57,032 nt of DNA from GCA-2687515 sp002687515 (GTDB taxonomy: Bacteria; Pseudomonadota; Alphaproteobacteria; Rhodospirillales; UBA2165). The notes below the pieces were generated by a model, which was not told where the DNA came from, did not search any database, and saw nothing but the letters and a program-made list of their open reading frames with translations. The stretch's first letter is position 1. Every line of letters starts with the position of its first letter. The position numbers and the translations under genes were made by a program. Below are positions 42,675 to 51,809 of this stretch, piece after piece. Where the stretch lies: assembly GCA_030745835.1 (NCBI GenBank), contig JASLNU010000117.1, positions 1 through 57,032 on the forward strand, given 5' to 3'.

Positions 42675-43783
42675 GTACCGCCGAACTCCTGAATCTGGCC
42701 CGCGACAAGTCCGAGAAGGGGCGTGAATCCCTGGCCCGGGCGATCACCGATATCTTTGTCGAAAGCGGGGATGAGTTGACCGAACGCGAACGCACCTTGT
42801 CGTTGGAGATATTGCGCCATCTCGTGCATGATTTCGAGATCGCGGTGCGCAAGACGGTCAGCGAACAATTGGCCGGCTGGAAAGAGTTGCCCGAGGATCT
42901 TGCCAATTTTTTGGCCAACGATGAAATCGAAATAGCCTTTCCCATCCTAAGCAAATCGGGCGTTCTCAAAGACGATGCTCTCATCGAGATCATCCGGCAC
43001 CGGACGATGGAACATCAATTGGCGATTGTTATTCGCGAATCCGTTAGTGAGGAAGTTTCTGCGGCGGTTGTCGAAGCCGGGCATAAAGATGTGGTCAAAC
43101 AGCTGCTTGAAAACGCCAACGCCAACATTTCAAAGCGGACCATGGAATATCTTGTCGACGAGGCCAAGCGCGTCGACACTTTCCGTGAACCTATTGTCCG
43201 CCGCGAAGATTTAGGTTCGGAATTGGCAGAACGCATGTATTTGTGGGTATCGGCCGCCTTGCGCCAGCATCTGTCCAGCCGCTTCGAGATGGACGACGAT
43301 ACGGTCGATGATTTGCTTGAATCGGCAGCGGTGGAGATATTTGTACATCCGATTCGCAGGTCGGCTTCGTCGGCCAAGTCCGACGCGCTGGCCGACAGTC
43401 TTGTCGAAGAAGGTGTCGCCAATGACGAACTGCTCATTGATGCGCTACGCGACGGCGAGGTCGGGTTGTTCATTTCCATGTTCAAAAAAATGACAAAACT
43501 CCGCGAGAACCTGGTCAAGCGGCTATTGTTCGAACCGGGCGGAGAAGGTCTTGCCATAGCCTGCAAAGCGATCGGTATCGACAAGTCCGGTTTCTCGACA
43601 ATTTTTGCCTACAGCCGCCGGGCCAATCCGGAAGCGACCAAGGATTTCAGCAAGGAAATTTGGGATTCGCTCAAGTTTTATGGATCGCTTTCGGTCGAGA
43701 ACGCGCAGAAGGTGACCCACCGCTGGCAACGGGATTCAAATTATCTGGCGGCGCTTCGTGATATCGAATTCGGCGCCAATTAG
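42671..43783 (+). CDS. DUF2336-family protein
   Basis: This 370-residue acidic helical protein follows the DUF2336 pattern: an N-terminal region with helix pairs including LSLEILRHLVHDFEIAVRKT, then repeated amphipathic helices such as EHQLAIVIRESVSEEVSAAVV, suggesting a HEAT-like alpha solenoid, and a C-terminal helical half. Family function is unknown; it is largely confined to alphaproteobacteria, which supports the taxonomic guess. It sits 146 bp after the cyclase/ATPase gene and has no clear ribosome site, but may be coupled to the 12-codon ORF before it. Confidence 0.85.
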   Translation: MSTAELLNLARDKSEKGRESLARAITDIFVESGDELTERERTLSLEILRHLVHDFEIAVRKTVSEQLAGWKELPEDLANFLANDEIEIAFPILSKSGVLKDDALIEIIRHRTMEHQLAIVIRESVSEEVSAAVVEAGHKDVVKQLLENANANISKRTMEYLVDEAKRVDTFREPIVRREDLGSELAERMYLWVSAALRQHLSSRFEMDDDTVDDLLESAAVEIFVHPIRRSASSAKSDALADSLVEEGVANDELLIDALRDGEVGLFISMFKKMTKLRENLVKRLLFEPGGEGLAIACKAIGIDKSGFSTIFAYSRRANPEATKDFSKEIWDSLKFYGSLSVENAQKVTHRWQRDSNYLAALRDIEFGAN

Positions 43784-43873
43784 AACCCTCCCGCGCTCGT
43801 TTCCTCCGATCCATTAACAATGCGCTAAATAAATTCGGGTATCCTCGCCACTCAATTTGATAGGTGGGGTTCG

Positions 43874-44113
43874 ATGAAATCCGTTTTGATATTTGCGTTT
43901 GTCGCGGTCGCGCTCGGCGCTTGTTCCAGTTACGAAAAAGGTGAGGTGACGCAAAGTTCGGACAGGGAAATCCGAATCGCCATCGAATATGATGAGGCGA
44001 ACCGCAATGTCGATACAGCCCGCCAGGCGGCCGAGCATTGCGCCGATAACGAGCAGGACGCGATCTGGTATGGCCACGACAAGGACGGTAATCTCGTCTA
44101 CCGCTGCGAATAG
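43874..44113 (+). CDS. Small lipoprotein
   Basis: This 79-residue protein has an N-terminal signal peptide ending in a lipobox (LGACSSYEKG, Cys at residue 17), so the mature part is about 63 residues and acylated. The mature domain has two further cysteines (AEHCADN and the final YRCE), probably a disulphide. The GNLVYRC end resembles other small alphaproteobacterial lipoproteins, but I recognise no function. Confidence 0.72.
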   Translation: MKSVLIFAFVAVALGACSSYEKGEVTQSSDREIRIAIEYDEANRNVDTARQAAEHCADNEQDAIWYGHDKDGNLVYRCE

Positions 44114-44134
44114 CCGCGTTTCAGTTATTCCATC

Positions 44135-44932
44135 CTAACAGCGTATGGTCGCATCGTAGCGAAAACCGCGATCGAACCATGATGGCGCCAGCCAAATACC
44201 GAATCCCCCGGCATCATTGCCAGCGTCGCGAACCAGGAACGTCGCCTGCTGGGAATTTGCCAGGCGGATGCGCCGTTTGGAAACCAGGGCGCGCTGGCTG
44301 ACGCGATAAACATTGATCTCGCCAAGCCGGGGCCATTGCTCGCCTAGATTGGTAACTTGAAAGACGACGGTGTTTTTTTCGCAACGGGCCGATACCTCAA
44401 CGTCAAGATGTTCCCTGACGGCTTGGCTGACGGTCATCCGTTTGGCAGCGCTGGATTTGCCGAATGCGGGCTCCGTCTGCGGTGTTTTCCGATTGCCGGC
44501 GGCGGCGGTCTCGAGGTTGCTGATTTCGGAATGGCCGTAGGCCGCTTGAATATCGCGAAGGCATTCAAGCACGTCCACCCGTTGCTCTATCTTGGCTATA
44601 TAGGCGATTAGGTCTTCACCCTCGATACGAACGCCGTGTGAGCGGACGACCGCGGCCTGACCGTTATTGTATGCATCCCGCATGTCCGCGGCGTATTGGC
44701 GCCAGCGTTTGATATAGTTTTTCCAGTCGCCGTCATAGCGTTTCGCGACCATGCGTTCGATGCCCCGGTGTGAACTTATCCACCAGCCGACCCGCGGCGG
44801 GGCGTCGCATTTCGCAATTTCTTCTGGTGCCGCATGGCTCGGTCCGGGCATCAGGATCAGCGCCGCGACGAGACCTATGGTTGTCATCAATAGGACCGAT
44901 TTTGCGGTCCGGCTTCGGATGTTTGTTTTCAT
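44135..44932 (-). CDS. Exported hypothetical protein
   Basis: This 265-residue protein has a signal peptide (hydrophobic core VLLMTTIGLVAALIL, cleavage near HAAPEE at about residue 35). The mature N-terminal part is helical with WWISSHRGIERMVAKRYDGDW, and a C-terminal beta-rich domain (VVFQVTNLGEQWPRLGEINVY, ending DATIRC) resembles an immunoglobulin-like or C2-like fold by strand pattern. Three or four cysteines are present. I do not recognise the family. Confidence 0.6.
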   Translation of the reverse strand: MKTNIRSRTAKSVLLMTTIGLVAALILMPGPSHAAPEEIAKCDAPPRVGWWISSHRGIERMVAKRYDGDWKNYIKRWRQYAADMRDAYNNGQAAVVRSHGVRIEGEDLIAYIAKIEQRVDVLECLRDIQAAYGHSEISNLETAAAGNRKTPQTEPAFGKSSAAKRMTVSQAVREHLDVEVSARCEKNTVVFQVTNLGEQWPRLGEINVYRVSQRALVSKRRIRLANSQQATFLVRDAGNDAGGFGIWLAPSWFDRGFRYDATIRC

Positions 44933-45109
44933 TACTTCGTCATCATCAGTTTCAATTCCGTTGATGCGAATATGGGGCTTCGATGTAAACCGGTGACGAA
45001 CCGTTGGTTTCAGCGATATTAAAGTATGTTACAAAATGCCTTGATGGCTTTTAGAAGGATATCGCCGAGGCGGTCGACGATAAGCCCGGCGCCGCGCCGG
45101 ATACAGCCG

Positions 45110-46474
45110 TTAGAGCGCCGCGTGCCGGAGGGCGATCAAAACCAGGGTAATTACGGCCAGGCAAACGAAAACCGAAGGTGGCGACCAGCGCCAGCCGATG
45201 ACGTGGGACGCGACGCCCGTCGCCCTTGCCATGAACAAGGTGGTTCCGGAAAAGGGCGAGACCATGGTGCAGGTGCCCCAGGTGCAAACATAGATCAACC
45301 CGACGATCCAATCGGGCAGCCCGACTAATTCCGGCGGCAGCACCGAGCTTAGGAAGATGACCACGATCACCGGATGCATGCCCAAAAGCCCGCAGATCGG
45401 AAACAGGAACACCAGCGCCGCGATCTTGGCGTCGGCCCAGGGCAAGGCCGCGTCCAGCGCCGCCGACAGATCGCCGGATGGAACCATGCTGGCAACGCCG
45501 GCGCCGAACACATTGGCGGCGGCGAACACCAATGCTTCGTTGCGCAATGTCGGAAACAGGGCGACGACCCTGCGCGTGAATGCCGCGGTATTGGCGAGCC
45601 GCAGCGAACGGCTTTGTTCGATTGCCGCGATCCAGATCATCGCGAAGGGCGGCCCGACGATACCGAGGGCAATCGGGATGGTGGTGCCCGATAACTGGAT
45701 TGGCAGCATCACCAATCCGATTAAAAGGATCAGAATCCCGGCGGTTCTGAGGAGTATCCGGGGCGTCGCCGCGTCGCCGTCCGCCTCGATGGCGATGCTC
45801 CCGGACGCCGCCAGGAATGTCCGGTCGTAGAGCCAGAACACGGCGATCAGAAGCACCGCGATCAGGCCGCCCACCGGCGCTATGTCGCTCCAGCTGATGC
45901 TCGGTACCGCAACCAGAACCACGATCATGCCGATGTAAAACGGCGACCAGCAGGAGGCGGCTGTGAAGCCGTGCATCAGCGATAGCGCCAGCCGCTTGCG
46001 TAATTTCGGGTCCGTTTGCCGCTCGATCACCGGCGTCAGCAAACCCAGTCCGGCGACGTTAAGGATCGAGCCGAGCACATGCACCCCCGCTGACAGGGTC
46101 AAGAACCGGCGGCTGTCGGGTTGGCTCATGATGGCGCCGCGGGCGGCGCGCATGGCCGGGCTCAGCCCGACCGGGAATTGCAGCCACGATATGGCGAAAA
46201 AGAGCAGCAGGAAGGTGCTGGATTTGGCGATGCCCAGGACCAACACGTCCCACCATTGGCCGGAAACGGCGGCGCCGGTGATGCCGATGGACAATAACAC
46301 CAGCCCGGCAATTTGCTGCGGGCGGGGAATGTTCTTGAATTGCAGGACTATATAGACAGCGATCAGCAGCGAGGAGACCGGCGCCGATGCGGGAATGGCG
46401 ATAAATGCCTCGGCAATGGCGATAACGCCAATGGCCAGGTAAATCCATGCCGAAAGCGTAATGCGTTCAGGCAT
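45110..46474 (-). CDS. Polytopic membrane transporter, ion-transporter-like
   Basis: This 454-residue protein has about eleven or twelve spans. Pro/Ser/Gly-containing breaks such as HGFTAASCWSPFYIGM (about residue 170) and VCTWGTCTMVSPFSGTTLFM (about residue 405) look like the re-entrant hairpins of the ion-transporter superfamily (as in citrate or C4-dicarboxylate carriers), and they occur in the two halves. I cannot assign the subfamily. There is no clear operon partner. Confidence 0.6.
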   Translation of the reverse strand: MPERITLSAWIYLAIGVIAIAEAFIAIPASAPVSSLLIAVYIVLQFKNIPRPQQIAGLVLLSIGITGAAVSGQWWDVLVLGIAKSSTFLLLFFAISWLQFPVGLSPAMRAARGAIMSQPDSRRFLTLSAGVHVLGSILNVAGLGLLTPVIERQTDPKLRKRLALSLMHGFTAASCWSPFYIGMIVVLVAVPSISWSDIAPVGGLIAVLLIAVFWLYDRTFLAASGSIAIEADGDAATPRILLRTAGILILLIGLVMLPIQLSGTTIPIALGIVGPPFAMIWIAAIEQSRSLRLANTAAFTRRVVALFPTLRNEALVFAAANVFGAGVASMVPSGDLSAALDAALPWADAKIAALVFLFPICGLLGMHPVIVVIFLSSVLPPELVGLPDWIVGLIYVCTWGTCTMVSPFSGTTLFMARATGVASHVIGWRWSPPSVFVCLAVITLVLIALRHAAL

Positions 46475-46606
46475 CAGCTGGGGTTCCGGTTGTGGCGCTT
46501 AGGCATGGGAACAGTCGCGGACGGCATAAATAGGCTCGATGGATGTTGTGCTATCCTGTATGAACGGAAAGCTTTGATCAAACCAAGAAGCCAGGAGGAT
46601 AACCAA

Positions 46607-47017
46607 ATGGTGCAGTTTACCGGCGGCTGCCTGTGCGGTGCGATCCGCTATGAAGTCGATTCCGAACCGATGCGCATCGCCAATTGCCATTGCGACGATT
46701 GCCGCAAGGCGACCGGCTCGGCGTTCGCGACCAATATCTTCGTCAATGCCGACGATCTGGTGATCACCCGGGGACAGCCCAGCAGCTTCACCCACAGCGC
46801 CGACAGCGGCAATTCGATGACCAAGGAATTCTGCGCCGATTGTGGCTCGCAATTGTTCGGTCACGGGGCCTTACGGCCGGGCGTGAGAAGCATCAAGGTC
46901 GGCAGTATCGACGATGCCGGTTTCGTCAAGCCGATGGTGAACCTCTATTTGAAACGCGCCTTGCCCTATCTGCAAGTGGACCGCAGCATCGATTGTTTCG
47001 ACGGCATGCCGGAATGA
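46607..47017 (+). CDS. GFA-family zinc protein
   Basis: This 136-residue protein belongs to the GFA (glutathione-dependent formaldehyde-activating) fold. Zinc-binding cysteines are in FTGGCLCGAIRYE, ANCHCDDCRKATGS and EFCADCGSQLF. Few members truly act on formaldehyde, so the reaction is unknown. The ATG at 46607 has AGGAGG 9 bp upstream, which fixes the start; the open frame extends back to 46313. Confidence 0.9.
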   Translation: MVQFTGGCLCGAIRYEVDSEPMRIANCHCDDCRKATGSAFATNIFVNADDLVITRGQPSSFTHSADSGNSMTKEFCADCGSQLFGHGALRPGVRSIKVGSIDDAGFVKPMVNLYLKRALPYLQVDRSIDCFDGMPE

Positions 47018-47033
47018 GCCGAAACTGATTGTA

Positions 47034-47669
47034 ATGGCGGACCCTGCCAAGATTAATTTCGGAACCAACCGCAACTGGTATTGGGAAAGCGGTATCGGCG
47101 AGGTCCGGTTCCAGGTCATCGTCGATTCCGTTCCCGTTCTCTGCCGCGTTTCGAGCGATTGGATCGAGGAGAATCTGGGCGTTTTCGAATCCGACCAGGA
47201 AGCGCTGGAAGCCGCGAAAATGGCCTACGACCTCGTCTGCGATGAATTCCGCCTGCGGCTGTCCCAGGACCGGCGCTTGATCGAAGCGTTAAGGGCGGCT
47301 CTTTGCTGCCGTGCCCGTCGGCATGGATATCCGCACCACCTTCCAGGCCGTGCCCATGCGTTCCAGCAACAGCACGATACGCCTGTTTTCATGCAGCACG
47401 TCGAATTTAAAAGAGAACGGGCTGGTAAAGAACACCCAATTGGTTTTTTCCCAGATGCGCGGCAGATTGGGCCCCCGCAGGGAAATATCCTTGTTGCCGG
47501 CGGGGCTCGCCCGCACCTGAGATGTGCGGCAGGCTTCGATGGCTGGCGCTCCCAAATCCGTAAACAATGCCTTGGCGAAGCAGTCCAGGGATTGCGGTTC
47601 CCTGAACATGGCGATCAAACCCTCGGGCGTCGCCAGAACATCGACAATGCGGTCGACCAGCGGTGCTGA
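47034..47669 (+). CDS. DUF1488-like protein with overlong 3' extension
   Basis: The first 85-90 residues look like a DUF1488 protein: EVRFQVIVDSVPVLCRVSSDWIEENLG, then DQEALEAAKMAYDLVCDEF. The frame then continues without a stop to 47669, entirely antisense to the DUF2939 gene, and that part has no domain features. DUF1488 proteins are normally about 85-100 residues. Either the true stop was lost, or a small frameshift near 47285 moved it. In another frame a TAA lies at 47290-47292. Confidence 0.45.
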   Translation: MADPAKINFGTNRNWYWESGIGEVRFQVIVDSVPVLCRVSSDWIEENLGVFESDQEALEAAKMAYDLVCDEFRLRLSQDRRLIEALRAALCCRARRHGYPHHLPGRAHAFQQQHDTPVFMQHVEFKRERAGKEHPIGFFPDARQIGPPQGNILVAGGARPHLRCAAGFDGWRSQIRKQCLGEAVQGLRFPEHGDQTLGRRQNIDNAVDQRC

Positions 47670-47939
47670 ATCCCAACTTAGCCGAAGGCCCGTGACGGCG
47701 CCGCCCGGGCCCAGTTTGCGGCCGGCCGAACGCGTAATCGCGGCGCGGGCGCGGGCGTTTAAATCGGCGCGCATGCCGGCCCTGACGGAAGGCCAGGCCA
47801 CCGCGGCTTCGACCGCCTCCCGGTCGGCGGATTTGAGCGCCTGATAAAAGCCGAAAATAGAAGCATAAGGCCAGGCCAGATAGCCTAGTACGGCCAGGGC
47901 GGCGGCGGCGTAGAGAATTTTTTGGCGTCTGCCCGACAT
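47289..47939 (-). CDS. DUF2939-family membrane-anchored protein
   Basis: This 216-residue protein has one N-terminal span (AAAALAVLGYLAWPYASIF) followed by a soluble domain starting FYQALKSADREAVEAAVAW. This matches DUF2939: an N-terminal span and then a domain beginning with a helix that measures a two-residue step between exposed bases. Function unknown. Its 3' end overlaps the convergent DUF1488-like frame by 380 bp. Confidence 0.78.
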   Translation of the reverse strand: MSGRRQKILYAAAALAVLGYLAWPYASIFGFYQALKSADREAVEAAVAWPSVRAGMRADLNARARAAITRSAGRKLGPGGAVTGLRLSWDSAPLVDRIVDVLATPEGLIAMFREPQSLDCFAKALFTDLGAPAIEACRTSQVRASPAGNKDISLRGPNLPRIWEKTNWVFFTSPFSFKFDVLHENRRIVLLLERMGTAWKVVRISMPTGTAAKSRP

Positions 47940-47967
47940 GCCGGCCAGCCTACCACGGAAATGCCGG

Positions 47968-49212
47968 TTAGGCCTCCCTCAGTTTCCGCGACTCCGGCCA
48001 TATCAGCACCGCGCAGACGAGGCCGATCAAGCCGGTGGACGAGGTGATCAAGATGCCGGTCGGCGCCCCCAATTGTTCGGAGAGCGAGCCGACGATCAGT
48101 ATCCCCAAGGGGCCGATGCCGATGCACATGGTCAAAACCCCCATCACCCGGTTGCGTATTTCGGGCGGCGAATTGGAGATTATCAGCGCCGATTGCATGG
48201 AGGTGAATCCGGCTACCCCGAACCCGCCGACCCACAGAAGCGCCAGCGACGTTCCGAAATAGGGCGACAGCGCGAACATCAATATACCGCCGAGATAGAT
48301 GCAGGAGCCGCCGAGGTAAATCTGACGAAAGCGCCGGGGTGGAGCATAAAAGGCGATCAAAAGCGCGCCAAAAAAGGCACCGCAGCCTTCCGCCGACATC
48401 AAGATACCGGTCGGAAACGGAGACAGGCCAAGTTCCTGCTTGGCGATCACCGGAACCATGGAAATGAATGAAAAACCGAACAGGTTGATGATGATGGTGA
48501 TCGCCAGCGTCGCCATGATGGCGCGGCTGGTGCGCACATATTGAAAGCCTTCGATGATGTTGCCGAGGATCGATGGCCGTTCGCCCGTCCGGGGCGCGCT
48601 GCCATAGGCGATCGGCATCAAGACAAAGGCGGCGGTGAGGTAAAGGATGGTGCCCAGCGCCAGGGTTCCGTGCAGGCCGGTAAGCTCGAACAGCAAACCG
48701 CCGACGAACGGGCCCAGCATGCGGGTAAGATTATTGGTCGAGGATTCGAGGCCCATGGTGGCGCCGATGCGTTCGATGCCGGCGATTTCGGCGATCATGG
48801 TGCGGCGGATGGGCAGCTCCAGGGTCCAGAAACAGCCGCTGCAGAAGACCACGACGGCGAGCTGCCAGATTTCAAGCGTGCCGGTCCAGGCGAGCCAGGC
48901 GAGGACGCCGTAGATAGCGGCGAGGAATATCAGGCTGCCGACCAGCAACTTCTTGCGGTCGACCATTTCGGCGAAGGCGCCGGCGGCGGCGCCGAACAGG
49001 AACATCGGGATAATGCGCACGAACAGGGTCAGCGCCACCATGAATGCCGAGTTGGTGATTTGCAGCACATAGACACTGACCGCCAGCACATCCAGCCAGC
49101 GCATGATGCCGGTGAGCGCGCCGGCGATCCAGGCCCGGCGGAAATCCTTCTGCGCCAGCAGGATAAGCGGCGCGGCGCGCGTTTTGCCTGTACTCGGATC
49201 GCTATCGGACAA
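47968..49212 (-). CDS. MFS transporter, EntS-like (MFS_3)
   Basis: This protein of about 414 residues has around twelve spans, and resembles EntS/DUF894 members: DFRRAWIAGALTGIMRWLDVLA at the first span and AEMVDRKKLLVGSLIFLA at the loop after the second. The ELPIRRTMIAEIAG and NNLTRMLGPFVGG motifs of that group follow. The frame opens at 49335, but I place the start at the TTG near 49212-49215 with AGGGGA just before it, because the extra N-terminal region is unlike any transporter. Exports an unknown compound. Confidence 0.83.
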   Translation of the reverse strand: MSDSDPSTGKTRAAPLILLAQKDFRRAWIAGALTGIMRWLDVLAVSVYVLQITNSAFMVALTLFVRIIPMFLFGAAAGAFAEMVDRKKLLVGSLIFLAAIYGVLAWLAWTGTLEIWQLAVVVFCSGCFWTLELPIRRTMIAEIAGIERIGATMGLESSTNNLTRMLGPFVGGLLFELTGLHGTLALGTILYLTAAFVLMPIAYGSAPRTGERPSILGNIIEGFQYVRTSRAIMATLAITIIINLFGFSFISMVPVIAKQELGLSPFPTGILMSAEGCGAFFGALLIAFYAPPRRFRQIYLGGSCIYLGGILMFALSPYFGTSLALLWVGGFGVAGFTSMQSALIISNSPPEIRNRVMGVLTMCIGIGPLGILIVGSLSEQLGAPTGILITSSTGLIGLVCAVLIWPESRKLREA

Positions 49213-49431
49213 CAAGGTTCCCCTGGAAATAGGTGCCCGGCAGTGCCGCCGCCGGGCGCCGAACACTATCAACTGCGCACCCCAATTACACGCGGCATCG
49301 CGCACGACTTTCACCGCGATGACGGCGCCGGCCACGGCAAGAACGCCGCCAGGTTGTTGAGGATTTTGGTTTAGAGCATGAACCGACCGGTTAGCGCCTC
49401 GAAGTCGGTGGCGGCAACCGGCACAGGGTCA

Positions 49432-49836
49432 TTATTTGACGAGTTCCTTGGTCATGGCGCGGACCCGTTTTTGCAGGTCGATCGGCGTAAATGGTTTGGT
49501 CAAGAACTGGCTGACGCCGGCATCCGTCGCCAATTTTACCGCATCAATGGTCGATTTCGCGGTCAGCATCAAGAACGGGATATCGGAATTTAATTTGCGA
49601 ACTTGTTTGAGCAGTTCCAGTCCGCTCATTTTCGGCATCATCCAATCGCAAATGACGAAATCGACGATATTGGGATCATTCTGAAACATCTCCAGAGCCC
49701 GATCTCCATCCAATGCGCGTTCGATGCGCCGAACGCCCATCGATTGGAGGACCGTAGCGATAAGGGAGATCATGCTCTGATCGTCATCGACGACCAGTGC
49801 GTGCAATCGCTCAAAATGTTTTTCGTCGTCGGTCAT
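49432..49836 (-). CDS. Single-domain response regulator (CheY-like)
   Basis: This 134-residue protein is a receiver domain with no output domain. The acidic pocket is ALVVDDDQ; the phosphoacceptor Asp is in DFVICDWMMPKMSGLEL (about residue 62); the conserved Thr is in LMLTAKS, and the Lys in FLTKPFT (residues 112-118). It probably signals by protein contact. No kinase gene is adjacent. Confidence 0.93.
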   Translation of the reverse strand: MTDDEKHFERLHALVVDDDQSMISLIATVLQSMGVRRIERALDGDRALEMFQNDPNIVDFVICDWMMPKMSGLELLKQVRKLNSDIPFLMLTAKSTIDAVKLATDAGVSQFLTKPFTPIDLQKRVRAMTKELVK

Positions 49837-50050
49837 GGCTGCTTTCGTAGCCCGATTCCGTATCCGGCATCCAGGCGAAAGAAACAGGATCGCGCCAAGG
49901 TATATTATTTGGCGCCAAAAAATAAATCCCTATTTGGGTATGCGCGGCCACGGCTTCGAAACCGCCAGCCAGCGCATGGTCCGAACAAATCCGATCAATT
50001 TGATATGAACCTGCCGGTGCCGGTCGTCGGCGGCGCCTGCGCGCCCTTGC

Positions 50051-50272
50051 TCAGGCAGGTGATTGCCGGCGGAATTTGGCCAGCAGGTTTTTCGGCAATG
50101 TCGAATGCACCAGGTTATCGGCGACTTCGTGAACCTGTTTGACCGTATAGGGCCCGTAATTGGTGGCTTCCATGACGGCTTTGGCGGATTTCGCCTTTTT
50201 CTCCGGCCCGGGTTCGGTCATCACCGTCCCAAATTGGCCGACGACAACATATAATTCAGTCCCGCTATGCAT
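50051..50272 (-). CDS. Small hypothetical protein
   Basis: This 73-residue frame starts at the ATG at 50272, which has TGGAG about 10 bp upstream (a GTG at 50287 is an alternative). It is basic, with Val/Gly beta-like pieces, then a Lys-rich patch and the helix TVKQVHEVADNLVHS. I recognise no family. It may be a real gene, but evidence is only composition and the ribosome site. Confidence 0.4.
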   Translation of the reverse strand: MHSGTELYVVVGQFGTVMTEPGPEKKAKSAKAVMEATNYGPYTVKQVHEVADNLVHSTLPKNLLAKFRRQSPA

Positions 50273-50287
50273 TTTGATGAACTCCAC

Positions 50288-50631
50288 TAAGGGCGAAAAT
50301 GCCTCCCGGTGTTGGTTCGCTTCCGCGGGCCGAGCCGGTGTATGCGATGGAACGGCGCCGGCCTCGATGCTTGATAAAACGTAAGCCGAAATCTAACGCG
50401 ATATGTTTGAGATTCGATTAATTACCGGGCGGAAACGGTCAGCTTGCCTGCAACATCATATCGCCGCCGTGGCTGGGAAATCAGCACTGGTGAGGGCGAT
50501 AATTCGCGCCGAGTTATTTCCGCCGGCTTGATTACCGTCAATGCATAATGCCTGGAATTCATGACGTCATATTTTGCTCAAAAAATATCAATCTCGATTG
50601 TGCAAAATTTTGATCTCTGGGGAGAAACAAG
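50288..50631. other. Intergenic region upstream of the TctC gene
   Basis: These 344 bp hold no supported gene. The last 80 bp are AT-rich and probably contain the tctC promoter. They include the perfect palindrome ATGACGTCAT (50561-50570) and an AT-rich 7-bp hairpin (50569-50588); both may be regulatory. A GGGGAG ribosome site lies at 50619-50624. Confidence 0.5.
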
Positions 50632-51732
50632 ATGAGAATCGAAAAGTGGTTACTCACCATGGCGGCCCTTACCCTGCCACTTATGGCTATGGCCTCGGGT
50701 GCGGCTGCGGCGCCGTTCTACAAGGGTAAAACCCTTAACCTTATCGTCGGCTATTCGCCGGGCGGCGGCTCGGACCTCATGTGCCGCCTCTTCGCAAGGC
50801 ATCTCGCGGGTCACACCCCGGGCAAGCCAACCATTGTCGTCCGCAACATGCCGGGCGGCGGCGGGCTGAAGGCGATGAACTATGTCGGCGAAGCCGTGAA
50901 GAAGGACGGCAAGACGGCGCTGTGCGGCGCCTTCAATACGCTCGTTCAGTTGCTCAAAGACAAGGCGCTGCGCGTCGATCTGCGTAAATTCAACTTCATC
51001 GCCGGCATGGCGAGCAATCAGGTCTTCTTCATACGGGCAGACACCAAGCCCGGCATCAAGAAGCCCGAGGACATCTTCAAGGCCCAGGGCGTGATCATTG
51101 GCGGGTTTCGCACCAACTCGTCGAAGGATCTGCAGGTCCGCTCGGCAATGGACCTGTTGGGCATCAAGCACAAATACGTCACCGGCATCCGCGGCGACGG
51201 CGGCGGCCGCAAGCATATCCAGCAGGGCTTCGTCAACACCTGGCAGGACAGCATGGCGGGTTATCTCTCGATCAGCCACGGAACCTTGGTCAAGACCGGA
51301 ATCGTGGTCCCCATCTACCAGATGGGCGAACTCGACGCCAACGGCAAGCTGTCGAAGCGCAACGCGGCCCTTCCCGGGATTCCGACCTTCTTCGAGTTCT
51401 ACAAGGCCAAGTTCGGCAAGGAGCCGTCGGGCAAGGTATGGGAAGTCTACGCCACCATGACGAAGGTAACGTCGACGGCGTTGCGGGCCCTTTCCCTGCC
51501 GCCGGGGTCCCCCCAAGCAGCGGTTGCCGACCTGCGCTTGGGCTACGGGAAAATGCTCGAGGACGACAAGTACTGGGCCGAGGCCAAGAAGGTAGTCGGC
51601 AAGACGGCCAAATTTACCAAGGGCAAGAGAACCCAGCAGATACTCGAGGGAGCGATGGATGCTCCGTCCAGTCTCACGAAGTTCCTCGTCGAATACATCA
51701 AGAAGGGCGCGGAAATGGCGCGCAAGAAATAA
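50632..51732 (+). CDS. tctC: Tripartite tricarboxylate transporter binding protein, TctC/Bug family
   Basis: This 366-residue protein has a signal peptide (MAALTLPLMAMASGAAAA, cleaved before APFYKG) and the TctC two-lobe pattern. It begins KTLNLIVGYSPGGGSDLMCRL, the canonical loop that binds the carboxylate group (equivalent to VPFPPGGxxDxxAR), followed by the second PGGGG element in VRNMPGGGGLKAMNYV. It captures a carboxylate in the periplasm for the fused permease encoded next. It is first in the pair, 77 bp before the fused permease gene with a strong hairpin between. Confidence 0.9.
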   Translation: MRIEKWLLTMAALTLPLMAMASGAAAAPFYKGKTLNLIVGYSPGGGSDLMCRLFARHLAGHTPGKPTIVVRNMPGGGGLKAMNYVGEAVKKDGKTALCGAFNTLVQLLKDKALRVDLRKFNFIAGMASNQVFFIRADTKPGIKKPEDIFKAQGVIIGGFRTNSSKDLQVRSAMDLLGIKHKYVTGIRGDGGGRKHIQQGFVNTWQDSMAGYLSISHGTLVKTGIVVPIYQMGELDANGKLSKRNAALPGIPTFFEFYKAKFGKEPSGKVWEVYATMTKVTSTALRALSLPPGSPQAAVADLRLGYGKMLEDDKYWAEAKKVVGKTAKFTKGKRTQQILEGAMDAPSSLTKFLVEYIKKGAEMARKK

Positions 51733-51748
51733 CGCGCCGAAGCATATC

Positions 51749-51780
51749 CCAGCGGCGCCGTTGAAAAGCGGCGCCGCTGG
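51749..51780 (+). terminator. Intercistronic hairpin between tctC and the fused tctAB
   Basis: A perfect 12-bp GC-rich inverted repeat (CCAGCGGCGCCG / CGGCGCCGCTGG) with an 8-base loop TTGAAAAG lies 17 bp after the tctC stop. No run of T follows, so it is not a full intrinsic terminator. More likely it stabilises or partly attenuates, giving more binding protein than permease. Confidence 0.7.
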
Positions 51781-51809
51781 TTCGCCATCAGGACCAGATA
51801 TAGACCGAC

